The notes under the pieces were generated by a model. It was given only the letters and a program-made list of their open reading frames with translations, did not search any database and was not told the DNA's origin. From NCBI GenBank assembly GCA_951812925.1, contig OX638368.1, forward strand, positions 149,654,492 to 149,718,491: a DNA stretch of 64,000 nt, in the 5' to 3' direction. This DNA is from Calliopum simillimum. Lineage: Eukaryota > Arthropoda > Insecta > Diptera > Lauxaniidae. This document shows, in pieces, positions 34,373-47,429 of this stretch. Position 1 is the first letter of the stretch; every line of letters starts with the position of its first letter. Position numbers and translations under genes: made by a program.

Positions 34373-37300
34373 TAAAAAATATGGAAAAATACGAAAAATG
34401 TTGAAAAACATGATTATGATAAAATCAGATCAAGCTATGCAAGTGAGGATAGATCAGTCATACCCTACGGAAATCACACAACGAAGTCTGTGGCCAGACC
34501 TTTCAGTGAAATCCACAAGGGAGTAGCGGACGTGGTAGATCATGGGCTACATCAAAAAAGTCGTTGGAGCAGGAAATCCAAAGTTGGGAAAGTTTTGAAA
34601 AGAGATAAAAGTCATCGTGATAAATGAAGACATTTAATTTTTGGACCTATGCTCCTCCTTGGAAGAACTCATATAAGTACTTACATACATCAAGTAAGTA
34701 AGATGTAATGTGAACGCAGATTTTGTATGAAATTTAATGACTAACTGCCAGTTAATGTTCCAGTTAATACTAAGTGTATATAAGAATCTTCCATGACATT
34801 TGAGTGTCATAATTGTACTATATCGGCAACATAAATTATAGTTAATATATGAGCACATCAATCATTTTTCAACCATCCGGCACTGTCATCACCATGGTCA
34901 TCTTACATCGTCAACATATCACGTTTTGTTATGGCAACTTGTCATAGCATACTTTTTAGCGCAAGCAAACAAACCACCAACAAGAGAATGCCAACACATA
35001 CACTGCCACTTATGTCTGTATATGGACATGCACTTACATGCACATTTGCACTTAGCAGAGATTTCTTGCTTTTGTTTACAAAATTACGAAAATAGCAACA
35101 ACAATAAGAACAGCAACTACAAGAGTGTAACTATCAAAAACAGCCAGAACTGAAAATTTATCATGCAACAGTTTCATTTTATGAAAGGAAATACAACAAA
35201 AGCAACAAAATGCATAAATGTTGCAAATGCACGAAAGTCTTGCAACAAAAAAAAAAAAACATATAACAATAAAAGTCTCTTTGTCTCTCTCGGCTTCTGA
35301 CTCTTGGTTTTCGTTGCATTCAATTTGGGTCAATTTGTGCTAAATTGTGTTTTTGTTGCCTCTGTATTGTGTAGCTGCTAGTGTGCTGATATTCTGTGTT
35401 TTGGTTTGTTTTTTTTTTTTTGTTATTTTCAACTTTTCACTTTGAATTTCCCTTGTTTTATATCGCCCGCATTATATTTTCAAATGAACGACAAAAAAAT
35501 CACTCACTTCTGGTTCGGTCCTTTTTTGTGTTCTTTGGTTTTTTGCAAAATTTCTGGTTTTACTTTTATTTTTTATTACACTTTTAATGCAGTTAAATTA
35601 AGTGCTCCGAATTTTAAAAGCGACCAATGTGGCTTACCGCTATTTTGTGACATTTAAGCTTTTTTGGTAAAATTTCATTATTTTTGGTTTAAATTTTTTT
35701 ATTAAATTTTGGGTTTATTTTTTAAGTTTTTCACTGCATTTTGAGGTTTGAGTTCATTTTTTTTAAATGAAAATAGAGCATCAAAATATATTATGGGACG
35801 TTTCACGTTAACCGGATCACATGTATCATATATTATATTGGAAAAATTAAAAATGAGAAAAACCTTGCCCCAAACCGCTGCACACTGGCGACATTTCTCA
35901 AAAGTTGTTGCAAAAATCAATTTTGGTGTGGTGGAAATTCGCAAAAATAATGATGCAGTTCAATAACGAAATACTCAATACTCAAAAATATAAAATACTT
36001 ATTCATTTGAAAAAATGGTTCGCTTTGTAGAGCTGATCAAAGTCAATGGTTTTTCAGGGTTTTTAAATTTTTTTTTTTTGTTTTTTTTTTTTTAAAGATG
36101 AGGTTCTAATTTTTCTCCAACTTATGAAAAACAAGTAAATTCTTTTCTATTAACGCTATAAAGGATCCTTATACTAACAAGTAACACTCAAAATAAAGGA
36201 TTTTTTCTTTTTGAATGTCTGAGGTGACTATACTTTTCTGAAACACCATTTTTACCCTTTTTTTTCAACTTTGAATGGAGTTTTAAAAAAAATGTTCGAA
36301 AAAGATATCTTACAAACTAATAAAACTGAATAGGCTCAACAATTCTAAACACAATTTAAAAATTTTAGCAGCGTCTTCTTGCGTCTACATGAGTTATTAC
36401 GATTTTCATCATGAAACATGTCATGAGCCGTCATTTCACGAAAAGGCGTTGCAAAAATCATTTTCGCGTGGGTCCCTTTTACAAATCTGATACCTTCATC
36501 AGATAGAAAAATGTAAGGAGCCAAAGGATTTGAAAATTTGAACTCATTCGGCCCAGTAGTTTGGTTCTTACAGCCTCTCAAAGTTGAGTAAATTTTGAAG
36601 TTAGCGAAAAAATTTAATTTTAGAGAAAAATTTTTCAAATTTACGTTGAATACTTTGGCAAATGGTTAAAGAAAAGTGATTTTTTCTTTCACTTTAAGCA
36701 TTTATGGTCTTGTTTGATAAAACTGATTAGCAAAAAACCATGTTTTTTAATAGTTTTTATTTTTTATGAATTTTTTTTGAATGCATTGCTTTTGGGGTAG
36801 TTTTTAAGTTTTGGGTTGAGTTTAAAAAAAAACTTCGCTTTTTGTGAAGCTCGGCTTGCTACACAACTAATTGGTGTTTATTTGTGAGCTTGTGCTCCAA
36901 AAACTGTTTGCTTTTGTTTACAACCCTTTCTTCAAGAGAAACTTTTATGGCGAAAGCTATGGATAAAAAGGCTAATTTCACGAAGTCTTAAGTACAGAAC
37001 TTTATATTTTAAATTTTGTTTTTGTCGATTACAGCGTCATCTAGGCAGGATAAGAAAACATTTTCAGTTATGAATATAAAATATGATAACTGAGTCTAAA
37101 AATTCAATTTACATATACTGCAAAAAAACATACAAACATTTGTACAAAATACGTATTGATATATGTTAATGTAAATATAATATTAAAACTTAGGAATTTA
37201 GTATATTATTATATATTAAGCCCCTTTGAGTTATTTTTCATATATGCATTCATGCACGCATTCATTAATAATATACAAATTATAAATAATACACAAATTC

Positions 37301-38705
37301 CATATATATTGAATACATAATTAAGTATGTAAATGCAAATAACATTAATTCAAATTTGTTGTTAGCCATCAACATTGCGCTGCTAAGCAAACAGTTATGC
37401 AAATATGGAACATTCTTTTATAAAAAGCGTAATCGAAAAAATATACAATAATTTTTTCTCATTTGAACCCCACTATGGCTTTGAGTGGGGCTAAATTTTG
37501 AGAGTTTTGATTCAAGTCAAGTATTAACTCTATCGTTAAAATAATCATTGCTGCATGCTTTGATTTTTCAATTATTTCAAAAGAGTGATATACTTTAGTG
37601 TATGATTTGTGAGCGAACGACCCGTAGTCGTATGTACATTGTACAATTAAAACTTACATATGTATATAAGTGTCAGATAGATACAAAATTTCACAGGGCC
37701 TTTAATAGCAGCAAAATCAATAAATCATATACTAACATGTATGTCTGTATGTATTTATTTTAATTTTTTTAATTTTGGCACACATTTCATATTTGTGTCA
37801 ATATTTGTAAATAGAAATTTAGGTTTTTTATTAACCACATAAATAAATATTTGGATGTAATAATTAAACTTTCGTTTTAAATTTGCACAGTTACGAGTAT
37901 TCCGCAGCTTGTGATATTTTTCGTTCAGAGTTTATTTTATTTTCCGTTATGCATAAATGTATTTATTTTAATCTGTAAATCGTTATAAAAACTATTGCAT
38001 AAAAATATGGAACAAAAAAATAAAAATTTTTTCTAAGGAAATGAAATGTGACTAAAAGTTAAATGCGCGTAGAAAACTCAGCTTTATTAAATTTATTTTG
38101 ATATGAAATCTAACCTACAATTAAATTAACTGCAAATCGCAGCACATCAACGCCTACCAACTGACAGCAGCAAAACAAAGTTGTTTTTATTCGTACTGTA
38201 GAAAAATATGTTTACTTCGTGCTTGTGAAATTTTATTCCAAGCACGTAAACAAGCAGGCGCCTACGCAGCAGAGCAATTCACACGAAAATCTTAACACAA
38301 ATACTTACATACATTCACCTCAAAATACAAAAGGTACAAAAATGATACATATGTATAAGTACACGCATGCAATTTAAGCTGAAGCTTAACATTAAACTAC
38401 ACATTTGAGACTAAATTTCTTTTTGACGTTTCGATATTATATGACAGATTAAATAGAACAAATATAAAAATTGTACATACCATAGCTGGGTTGAGTGTAA
38501 CAAACTGTTATGTCAAATTGCTGACGTTTTTTAAAAGGTGTGGAAATGGATCACAAGATTTTGGCTTTATTTTTTTTCATTACGCATAAATATTTTATTG
38601 ACATAACATTACCTATTACATTATATTAACATAACATTAACTTTACCTTAAGATTATCTTATACCTTTATATTACATTGACATTGCAATTACATTACATT
38701 ACCAT
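34373..38705. other. Long AT-rich spacer
   Basis: No gene or complete element was recognised. A block at 35890-35935 is loosely repeated at 36430-36475 (GTTGCAAAAATCA core). The 38600-38700 stretch is a degenerate run-in to the minisatellite. Open frames here (up to 97 codons) have no recognisable motif. Confidence 0.4.
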
Positions 38706-38706
38706 T

Positions 38707-40203
38707 ATATTAACATTACATTAACATTACATTAACATTACATTAACATTACATTAACATTACATTAACATTACATTAACATTACATTAACATTACATTA
38801 ACATTACATTAACATTACATTAACATTACATTAACATTACATTAACATTACATTAACATTACATTAACATTACATTAACATTACATTAACATTACATTAA
38901 CATTACATTAACATTACATTAACATTACATTAACATTACATTAACATTACATTTACATTACATTAACATTACATTAACATTACATTAACATTACATTAAC
39001 ATTACATTAACATTACATTAACATTACATTAACATTACATTAACATTACATTAACATTACATTAACATTACATTAACATTACATTAACATTACATTAACA
39101 TTACATTAACATTACATTAACATTACATTAACATTACTTTAACATTACATTAACATTACATTAACATTACATTAACATTACATTAACATTACATCAACAT
39201 TACATTAACATTACATTAACATTACATTAAAATTACATTAACATTTCATTAACATTAAATTAACATTACATTAACATTACATTAACATTACATTAACATT
39301 ACATTAACATTACATTAACATTACATTAACATTACATTAACATTACATTATTATTACATTAACATTACATTAACATTACATTAACATTACATTAACATTA
39401 CATTAACATTACATTAACATTACATTAACATTACATTAACATTACATTAACATTACATTAACATTACATTAACATTACATTAACATTACATTAACATTAC
39501 ATTAACATTACATTAACATTACATTAACATAACATTAACATTACATTAACATTACATTAACATTACATTAACATTACATTAACATTACATTAACATAACA
39601 TTAACATTACATTAACATTACATTAACATTACATTAACATTACATTAACATTACATTAACATTACATTAACATTACATTAACATTACATTAACATTACAT
39701 TAACATTACATTAACATTACATTAACATTACATTAACATTACATTAACATTACATTAACATTACATTAACATTACATTAACATTACATTAACATTACATT
39801 AACATTACATTAACATTACATTAACATTACATTAACATTACATTAACATTACATTAACATTACATTAACATTACATTAACATTACATTAACATTACATTA
39901 ACATTACATTAACATTACATTAACATTACATTAACATTACATTAACATTACATTAACATAACATTAACATTAAAATATCATTACATTAACATTACATTAA
40001 CATTACATTAACATTACATTAACATTACATTAACATTACATTAACATTACATTAACATTACATTAACATTACATTAACATTACATTAACATTACATTAAC
40101 ATTACATTAACATTACATTAACATTACATTAACATTACATTAACATTACATTAACATTACATTAACATTACATTCACATTACATTAACATTACATTACCA
40201 TTG
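38707..40203. repeat. 11-bp minisatellite (ATTACATTAAC)n, about 136 copies
   Basis: Tandem ATTACATTAAC with very few substitutions (ATTTACATTAC near 38950, CTTTAAC near 39135, a run of variants at 39190-39260, AAATATC near 39973). Edges are degenerate on the left (38600-38700) and short on the right. The high homogeneity suggests recent amplification. Not coding. Confidence 0.97.
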
Positions 40204-40240
40204 CATTTTTTATGTTAACAACTGATTTGGAAATACACGT

Positions 40241-40820
40241 GTCTGACTTTACCAAAACTTGTTCTGATATCCAAAAGCAAATTTCATATGGGTATTTCTA
40301 CAGAAAAGTAAATCGTTATTCAAACAATCAAATCATCATATCTCTGAAAGCATTTATCGTATGTTAAAAGCACAAAGGCAGCTAATAACTACTGGGAGAA
40401 ATGGCTGTACTATGCCCCCACAAAAATCACTTTATCATTTCTCTGAAAATATTAAACACACATGAATGAGATTTGATAAATGTGTGAGAGCGCCGTGACA
40501 AATGGGTGATACAACGTCCTTCATAAGAAATTCATCACTATTGAGATTTTGGTATATTTTGCAGAAAACACGTTTAAAGTTATCAATTGAAAAAGTTATT
40601 TCGTTCTCAAACGGTGACCGTAAAAGATATTAATATGAAATTTTGCACAATATGAATATGACAAACAATTCTGCATCATTAACTTAAAATCCGCGTTTTT
40701 TGAGGTGAGCCGTACTTGTAGTAAATGAGCGATGTGTAAAATGGATCGGGAAAAATTACATCTTTTGAAAAAATTGGTCATGCCGTGTCAAGTTCACAAG
40801 ATAAAGTGAAGCAACGTACA
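40241..40820. repeat. Dispersed repeat, copy 1 of 2 in window
   Basis: Shares with 60132-60487, in the same orientation and order: GTATTTCTACAGAAAAGTAA, AAATCACTTTATCAT, TCTCTGAAAATATT, CACATGAATGAGATTT, AAAATGGATCGGGAAAAAT and CAAGATAA-GTGAAGCAA. This copy carries about 150 extra bases between the fourth and fifth blocks. No coding potential, TIR or tail was recognised, so the class is unknown. Confidence 0.75.
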
Positions 40821-43105
40821 CCGCACTTCTCTTTTTGTCCTGTGTGACCGAAAAAGCACCAATCATAGGGCTGATTTAGAGCTAAAACTTGAGTTTACTT
40901 TCAAAATAAAAATCAGTTTTTTATTTTCTTCTTATTTTAAATATGTTCGACGGTTTTTAGATGAAGTGGTTTTATTTAAGGCTCAGATAGCGTTGACTTA
41001 GTCGTAAATAAAACAACGAATATTTAGCTTGTGAGAGTTTAGTGGAAAAAATCATTAAAGTCACGTTTGCCGGTTTTATTGACTTCAATTGTACTCTTCG
41101 GAACTGCTTTTTGACAACGTTGACGTTTTCTTTTATAAGTCGCCACTGACTCAGTCACTTAAAAACAATAATGGGCGTTTAAATGAAATAATATTTCATT
41201 GGTACATAATATTGAAAAATATGTATTTTTTAACAATTTTAAAAAGAAACCAGCAGATGTTCTAATCTTTGAATGTCTACACCTTTAACGATGTCCGAGA
41301 CTACACTAGTAAAATTAATGGTAACCAACAAATATTTTGGAATGTCTTTGGTATCTAAACCTTTATCCATATGGCATACTTTCAGAATATAGTAATGAAA
41401 TTTAGCCAAAAACAATGAATAGCCACAGTTGCGTTCACAAAACTTGTCCAATTGGATTCTTACTTTCCGAGTTGTCATTCATTGCATACAAATAACTATC
41501 TTACAAAATTTTTTTTTGTAGAGCATTTGTAAAATTTCAGAAAAAAAAAAATAAATATTTTTAAGGCCCTCAGACTAAAAATCGAAGCTCACACACAAGT
41601 TCCGAACTTTCTTTAAGCCCAGTCCATATAGCACCATACTCTTTTGCAGCAATCCTTTAAGTAACTAACTTAAATATAAAACAAACTTTCTCTTAAATTC
41701 CGTAAAAAATTTAATTTAAAAAAAAAAAAATCCGAAAAATTAAATTTAATGCTTGCATTTTGCATGAAAATAAAAACGCGTATGTAACTTTATTGTCGAA
41801 GGTCCATGCAAGTTTGTGTGTGAATGTGCGTGTACGAAATCTTAAAATCTGCTTTCTTATGAAAATAAAGCAAAAATCCCCAAAAATAAAAGTATTTGCT
41901 ACAAGTTTAATAAAATTCGCCCAAGCAAATAAAAACAAAAAGAAAAACGACAAAAAAAAAAAAAAACAAAGGGGGCAACAACTTTTCACATAAAAAGCCA
42001 AATAGCGGCAAAGCAACAAACTTCAATTTATGTCAATTTAGAAATTTATGCTTTTTATTGTAGTATTCGTATGCATGCATGTGACGATGGGGTATATGAA
42101 TGTGTGAAAACGCGTGTCGATGTATGCGTGTAAAATAAAAAGTTTTGCGTAGTAAATTCAAAAGCTTAGTGTGCGCGTAAGAAAACGCAAAAGTTGAGCC
42201 GCCTCACTCCTCAATAAAAACTTTGCTTTGACAGCACGTCAACGCCAACGCAGTGTTAAATACCCTGCAAGAAAGTGATAAATTAATGATGAGCAATTAA
42301 GTAGTTAGAAATGTAGATTAAGTGATATTCACTAACTTACAAAGTATGCTCTTTTTGGTTTGGAAGGTCTTTACAAAGGATCATCCTTATCTGAAAATTA
42401 CTGTCATCAAGTCAGTATTGACAAAAAAGTCGCTGTCCAATGAGAATAAGTTAGAAGTTTCGTTGAGAATGTCACCAACATATTACTCATACGCACTGTT
42501 AACAAATTTAAATAATATTAAGTGCTCAACTTGAATTCCATACATTTTCTGCTGGGTAGGCATTGTCTTTGGCTTAATACTGTATATGTGACGGTGCGTT
42601 GGCAGCCATGTTGCTTTGCGGCAAACGGAAGTGCGTTGTCAAGTGATGAATATGTTTTTACGCATTTCGACAATCGCAAGAAATTATCATAAAAATAAAA
42701 CATAATTTTTATTTTCTTTTTTTTTACTTTCTTTTGTGTTTGCTTTGTCTTTTTATCGCTTTACGCGCAGCGCTGCAGCATCAGCGCACACTGTATAAGT
42801 GAAAATAAAGCATTTTCCGCGCTAAAGATAAACTTTCCTTCTTTTTATTTTCTGCACAAAGTTTTTTTTTTTGCGATTTTAATGTAATAATAAACAAGAC
42901 GAAGGAGGAGCAACAAAAAAAAAAAAAACAGAAAAAGCCCGATAAATGCGCGCATAATAAATAAAATAAATGCAAATAAAAACTTGTTTTTATTATCAAA
43001 CACTCACTCACACAAGAGTCAGTCAGCCAGTAACCCAGACTACGTTGTTCGCTTCTCATTTGGATGTCAATTCCATTGGTGTTTCATTACATTTGTTGCG
43101 CAAAG
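40821..43105. other. AT-rich spacer, nothing recognised
   Basis: Homopolymer A/T tracts and short frames only. If the exon proposed at 43106-43314 is real, 42990-43105 would be its 3' untranslated region. Confidence 0.4.
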
Positions 43106-43314
43106 TCACTCGACATTCATCACATCTTTGTGATCATCATCATCATCATCATCATCATCGTTATCGCCTTCATCGTCATCATGTTCATCTGCAATTTTAT
43201 TATCAGCTTCATTACTCATATTATTATGTAGGCGTGGCATATTGGCACCCGTTGGTTTATCTGGTTGTGAAGCTTTCTTTTTGATTAAATTATAAAAAAG
43301 AAGAAAAATCATAC
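43106..43314 (-). CDS. Possible C-terminal exon of a host protein (acidic tail)
   Basis: On the minus strand an open frame follows a good-looking 3' splice site: an eight-T tract then ATAG, with the AG at 43316-43315. It begins MIFLLFYNLIKKKASQPD, a hydrophobic start followed by a basic stop-transfer-like KKK. It continues NMPRLHNNMSNEADNKIADE, then DDDEGDN and nine Asp, and ends HKDVMNVE before a stop at 43106. AATAAA lies about 110 bases downstream (complement at 42989-42994). The composition is more protein-like than the other frames here. The Asp run comes from an ATC trinucleotide repeat, whose other strand reads as poly-His. No other exon was found and I recognise no family, so this may be chance. 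Confidence 0.3.
43133..43159. repeat. (ATC)9 trinucleotide microsatellite
   Basis: Nine tandem ATC units, with further imperfect CATC units to about 43190. It reads poly-Asp on the minus strand in the frame of the possible exon. Confidence 0.95.
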
Positions 43315-43316
43315 CT

Positions 43317-44540
43317 ATAAAAAAAATTTATTTCATAATGTTTATAAATGTGTATATATATAGATGCTAGTGTGTGTATTGGTACTGCTTGTTCCTGCAG
43401 CTGTCTGCCTGCTTGATTTCATTTGTAATTTCCGTTACGTATATAAGTATGTATGTGTGCACTGAAGTATGCGTCCTTTTTTTATGACCTTAAAAGATTT
43501 ACAAATTGATTTTTGAATTTAATTTTTACAAATCTTTGGAGGGTTGATTACAGGTGTTGTGCTGAATTTTTATTTTCATGTGTCCCTAAGCCATCAAAAT
43601 GACATGAAAATGTATTGCTTTAGGGATAGGGCATAACTTTATTGTATTAAATGTTTGGTTTTTGGTTTTACTGCTCTTTAAACACTGGACTAAATTTCAA
43701 TCAATTGGAAAATTTTTATTTCAACTGAATTTAAAAATTTAAAATCTTATTAAAGCTTAAGTTTTGCGTAACTTCAGTGCTAATTTTATAAATAAATAAA
43801 ATGAAATGAACTCGAATTAAATTTGGAACATCTAAATGTATAGCCTCTTTTGTAGAAAAAAAAAATATTTAAAGAAAACTACCAATATTAAATTATGTGT
43901 ATGGTCTTATCCACAGACACTAGATAAGGTTGATATTAAGATTCATCCAAAAACCGACTCAAATGTTATACGTTACTGATTCGTATTCCCGAATATTTGT
44001 ACTAAGTAAATGTCTTCGTCATGCTGAATCGGTTATCAAGTTCCTATGTTTAAGTGTTTCTACACAAAACATTTCGTAAATTTTGATTAGACAAATAGCT
44101 ATGCCCTTACCGCGGTATAAAATCCCTCTTTTCTTCGGGAGCTTAAGAAATATATTATACTTTAAAAAGGTGTCATTCTAACATACAAATAGCACTTTAA
44201 GCGAAAAAAATTTTAAATTTTATTTTAAAGCTTTTATGCTCATATATTGCAGAAAATATTTCCCGTTTCACGCCTTTACCAGAGATAATTTTAAATATTT
44301 TAAAATTTGCTATATAATTTTACATGGAAAATGAATATATAATTTCAGGAAGATTTATCATTTTTATGACGTTTATTCATTCTGGCAATTTAAGTAGATG
44401 GGCCTTGTAAGAAAACTTTTTTTATCTAGACAAAGTTACACCTTTCTTTTAAAATCGCCTATGTAGACTCATAGTCGCTTCAAAAGCAAAACTTTTAAGT
44501 AATTTAAAAAAAAAATACGTTGTATTGAAAATAGAGTAAT
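43317..44540. other. AT-rich spacer, nothing recognised
   Basis: If the 43.1-kb exon is real this would be intronic sequence of the same gene. No upstream exon was recognised. Confidence 0.35.
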
Positions 44541-45081
44541 TGTATTCTCCTTAAACTCCTAGGAAATAAACAAGAAATAAGCATAGGGCCAATATGAGAC
44601 GTTTCCATATGTTGCGATCCCTTGCGATGACTGTGATCTCTTGCCACGACTTTCCCAATTCATGTATTTCCTTTTCCAGCGACCTTTTTCAGTTTGTTTT
44701 GGGTCTACCGCGTCCTCTACTGCCTTGTGGACTCCACTCAAGAGCCTGACGACAAACTTTGCTGTGCTGTCCATTTGTGCAGCTTGATCTCATTTGCTAT
44801 AGTCTTCTGATTGCATTTTTGATGTAGCTCGGCATATGATATAGTGTGAGGCCACCAAACCTTAAATATACGCTTTAAGCATTTGTTGACGAATACTTGC
44901 AGCTTGTTAGTTAGTTGTTCAGTAACAAGCCATGTTTTGCACCCATAAAACAAAATCGATTTCACATTCGAATCAAAAATGCGCATTTTTGGTGGATCTA
45001 GCGGAAGAAGACCATATTTTGTTCGGTTGCCATTCTTGAGTTGATATCCTCTTTTGCTCCACCATCCATGGAAATAATGCT

Positions 45082-46459
45082 AGGTGCATAAAGTGAGCTA
45101 TGCAGGTATGACGAATTTCGATGTTTTTTGGTTGGGAATTTCGAGCTATTTTCGAGCTATTCAACAATAATTTCGAGCTGTCTGGGAAATTTTCCATTTT
45201 CCGGAAAAGCGGAAAAATTGTTCTGCATAGCTAAGTTTATTTTTTCAGCCAGACGAATCCGCGGGAAGAGTTAACGATGAAATCTTTTTGCGCAGGAATT
45301 TCGAGCTACTTTCGAGCTAATTTTGAGCTAAAAGCATTTTCCGGAAAACTCCCAATTTTCCCGGAAAATCCCAAAAAAACTTTTTTTATGGCTTACTTTA
45401 TATTTTCTGCCAGACGAATCCGCGGGAACAGTAAGGGATGAAATCTTTTAATGCAGGAAATTCGAGCTACTTTCGAGCTGACCTTGAATGAGGTATTTTC
45501 CTTAAATTTCCCCGGAAATTCCCAAAAAACTAAAATTTTTTTTTCCCTGTGTTATGTCCGCATATTATTATTATTATGTCCGAAAGTTTTTTGCGGATCA
45601 GCGTATAATATATCCAACACCTAGTTTGCTAGCCACAGTAATTTTACATAAGAGTAGGGGTAAGTGGGCGGCCTGCGGCCGCAGCTCAGGATTTAAAACT
45701 CCCAAAAATCCAACACCGGCTTCGCGGCGGCCTTCGGCCGCGGATCAGTTGGTAATATATACATTAATTTGCGGACATAACACCCATTTACGAAATGGGG
45801 ATTATGTCATGGCACCGCCATAAAAAAAGATTTTTTGGGATTTTCCGGGAAAGTTTGGGGTTTTCCGGGAAAGTTTGGGGTTTTCCGGAAAACACTTTTC
45901 GTTTTTGATGAGCTCGAAACTAGCTTCAAATTCGTGTGTTAAATGATATGATCGCAAAATATTCTCATGGGTTCGTCTGGCTGAAAAAATAAAGCAAGCC
46001 CTTAAAAAATTTTTTGGGATTTTCCGGTGAAATTTAAGAAAAACACTTCATTCAAGGTCAGCTCGAAAGTAGCTCAAAATTCCTGCATTCAAAGATTTCA
46101 TCCCTTACTATTCCCGCGGATTCGTCTGGCTGCAAAAAATAAAGTTAGCCATAAAAAATTGTTTTTTGGGATTTTCCGGGAAAATTGGGAGTTTTCCGGA
46201 AAATGCTTTTAGCTCAAAATTAGCTCGAAAGTAGCTCGAAATTCCTGCGTAAAAAGATTTCATCGCTAACTCTCCCCACGGATTCGTCTGGCTGAAAAAA
46301 TAAACTCAGCTATGCAAAATAATTTTTCCGCTTTTCCGGAAAATGGAAAATTTCCCAGACAGCTCGAAATTATTGTTGAAAAGCTCGAAAATAGCTCGAA
46401 ATTCCCAAACAAAAAACATCGAAATTCGTCACACCTGCATAGCTCACTTTATAGACCTG
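45082..46459. mobile_element. Fold-back element with about 160-bp subrepeats and 8-bp target duplication
   Basis: The ends AGGTGCATAAAGTGAGCTAT and the complement AGGTCTATAAAGTGAGCTAT are flanked by ATAATGCT on both sides (45074-45081, 46460-46467). Each arm holds subrepeats about 160 bp long marked by CCAGACGAATCCGCGGG (45249 and 45410; complements near 46291, 46129 and, weaker, 45973), TTCGAGCTA words and TTTTCCGGAAAA. Mirror positions sum to 91540 throughout, so the palindrome is precise. The centre holds the TIR element at 45551-45813. It sits in the LINE, so it is younger. An 8-bp duplication suggests a hAT-type origin; no transposase. Confidence 0.85.
45551..45813. mobile_element. GGACATAATCCCC element, copy 2 (inverted, shorter)
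   Basis: Reverse-complemented it matches 22385-22831: GGTGCCATGACATAATCCCC at the end, ACTGATCCGCGGCCGAAGGC, then TTTTTGGGAGTTTTAAATCC and TGAGCTGCGGCCG. It is about 185 bp shorter, with an imperfect left end (TTATGTCCGC) and no visible target duplication. It lies at the centre of the 45.1-46.5 kb fold-back. Confidence 0.8.
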
Positions 46460-47429
46460 ATAATGCTGCCTAAATACGTGAAGCTATCGACGTTGTCGAT
46501 GTCATCACTGCCAGCTTAAAACATGATGTCATTCCTGTTTGCATTTAGCTTCATGCTTTTAATCTTGGATACGTTGATATTTAGGCCGGCCTTTTGTTAT
46601 TCCAAGACAAGGTTTTCAATCTTGCTTTGCATATCTGTGTGTTTGGAAGAGAGGAGGCAAATGTCGTCAGCGTAGGCAAGATCTTCTAGATGTTGGGTAA
46701 AGTTCCATTGGATACCCCTTTTGGCCTTATTAAGAGCTTTATCTAGGATATCGTCAAGAACGGTAAGGAAGAGAGATGGTGATATTAAACACCCTGCCGT
46801 ACGCCTGAATTAGTGGTGAATGTCGGTGATAACAACCCGTTGTGTAACACACTGCATTTAAAGCCTTCATATTGTGCACGTACTAAGTTTATGGCCTTTG
46901 CGGCAATACCTCTTCGTTGCAGTGACGCCCAGATATTTTCTCTGGAGACACTGTCGAAGGCAGTGCTATAGTCTACGAAGACAAGTTGAAGTGCAGCATG
47001 CCATTCATATGATTGCTCGATACTTGATCTAAGGGTGTTGATTTGATCCACGCATGATCGGTTTGGCCGGAATCCTGCTTGCTGCCTTCGGATGTCCGAA
47101 TCAAGTTTTTCGTTCCCCTGTTTAGAAGCCCTTTTGTCAGTACTTTTGATGGTACTGAGAGCAAAGTTATTCCTCTATAATTTCGACACTTGCTTAGGCA
47201 CCTTTTTTTGGCAATTTGAATAGCATGCCATGTAGCCAATATTCTGCCAAACGCTCTACGCTCCAGATTCTGGAAATCAGAGGATGAAGAATTTAAGCTG
47301 ATGTTAAGGGGCATGCCTTTAGCAGTTCAGCTGTTATTTGATCTATACCGGCGGCCTTGTTGTTCATGCTTTGGATAGCTTTCACTATTTCGTGGATTGT
47401 AGGTGGTTGTGTTTGTATTCGACTACGCA

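Noticed and set aside
36221..36233. TATAGTCACCTCA (complement) as a second copy of the 30.3-kb element
   Set aside because: Only about 13 bases match and no partner end was found, so it is not listed as an element.
38707..40203. Regular array considered as CRISPR-like
   Set aside because: The units are contiguous 11-bp copies with no spacers, and the window is eukaryotic.
42970..43284. Plus-strand frame with eight His in a row
   Set aside because: It is the complement of the ATC microsatellite; the minus-strand frame has better exon signals.
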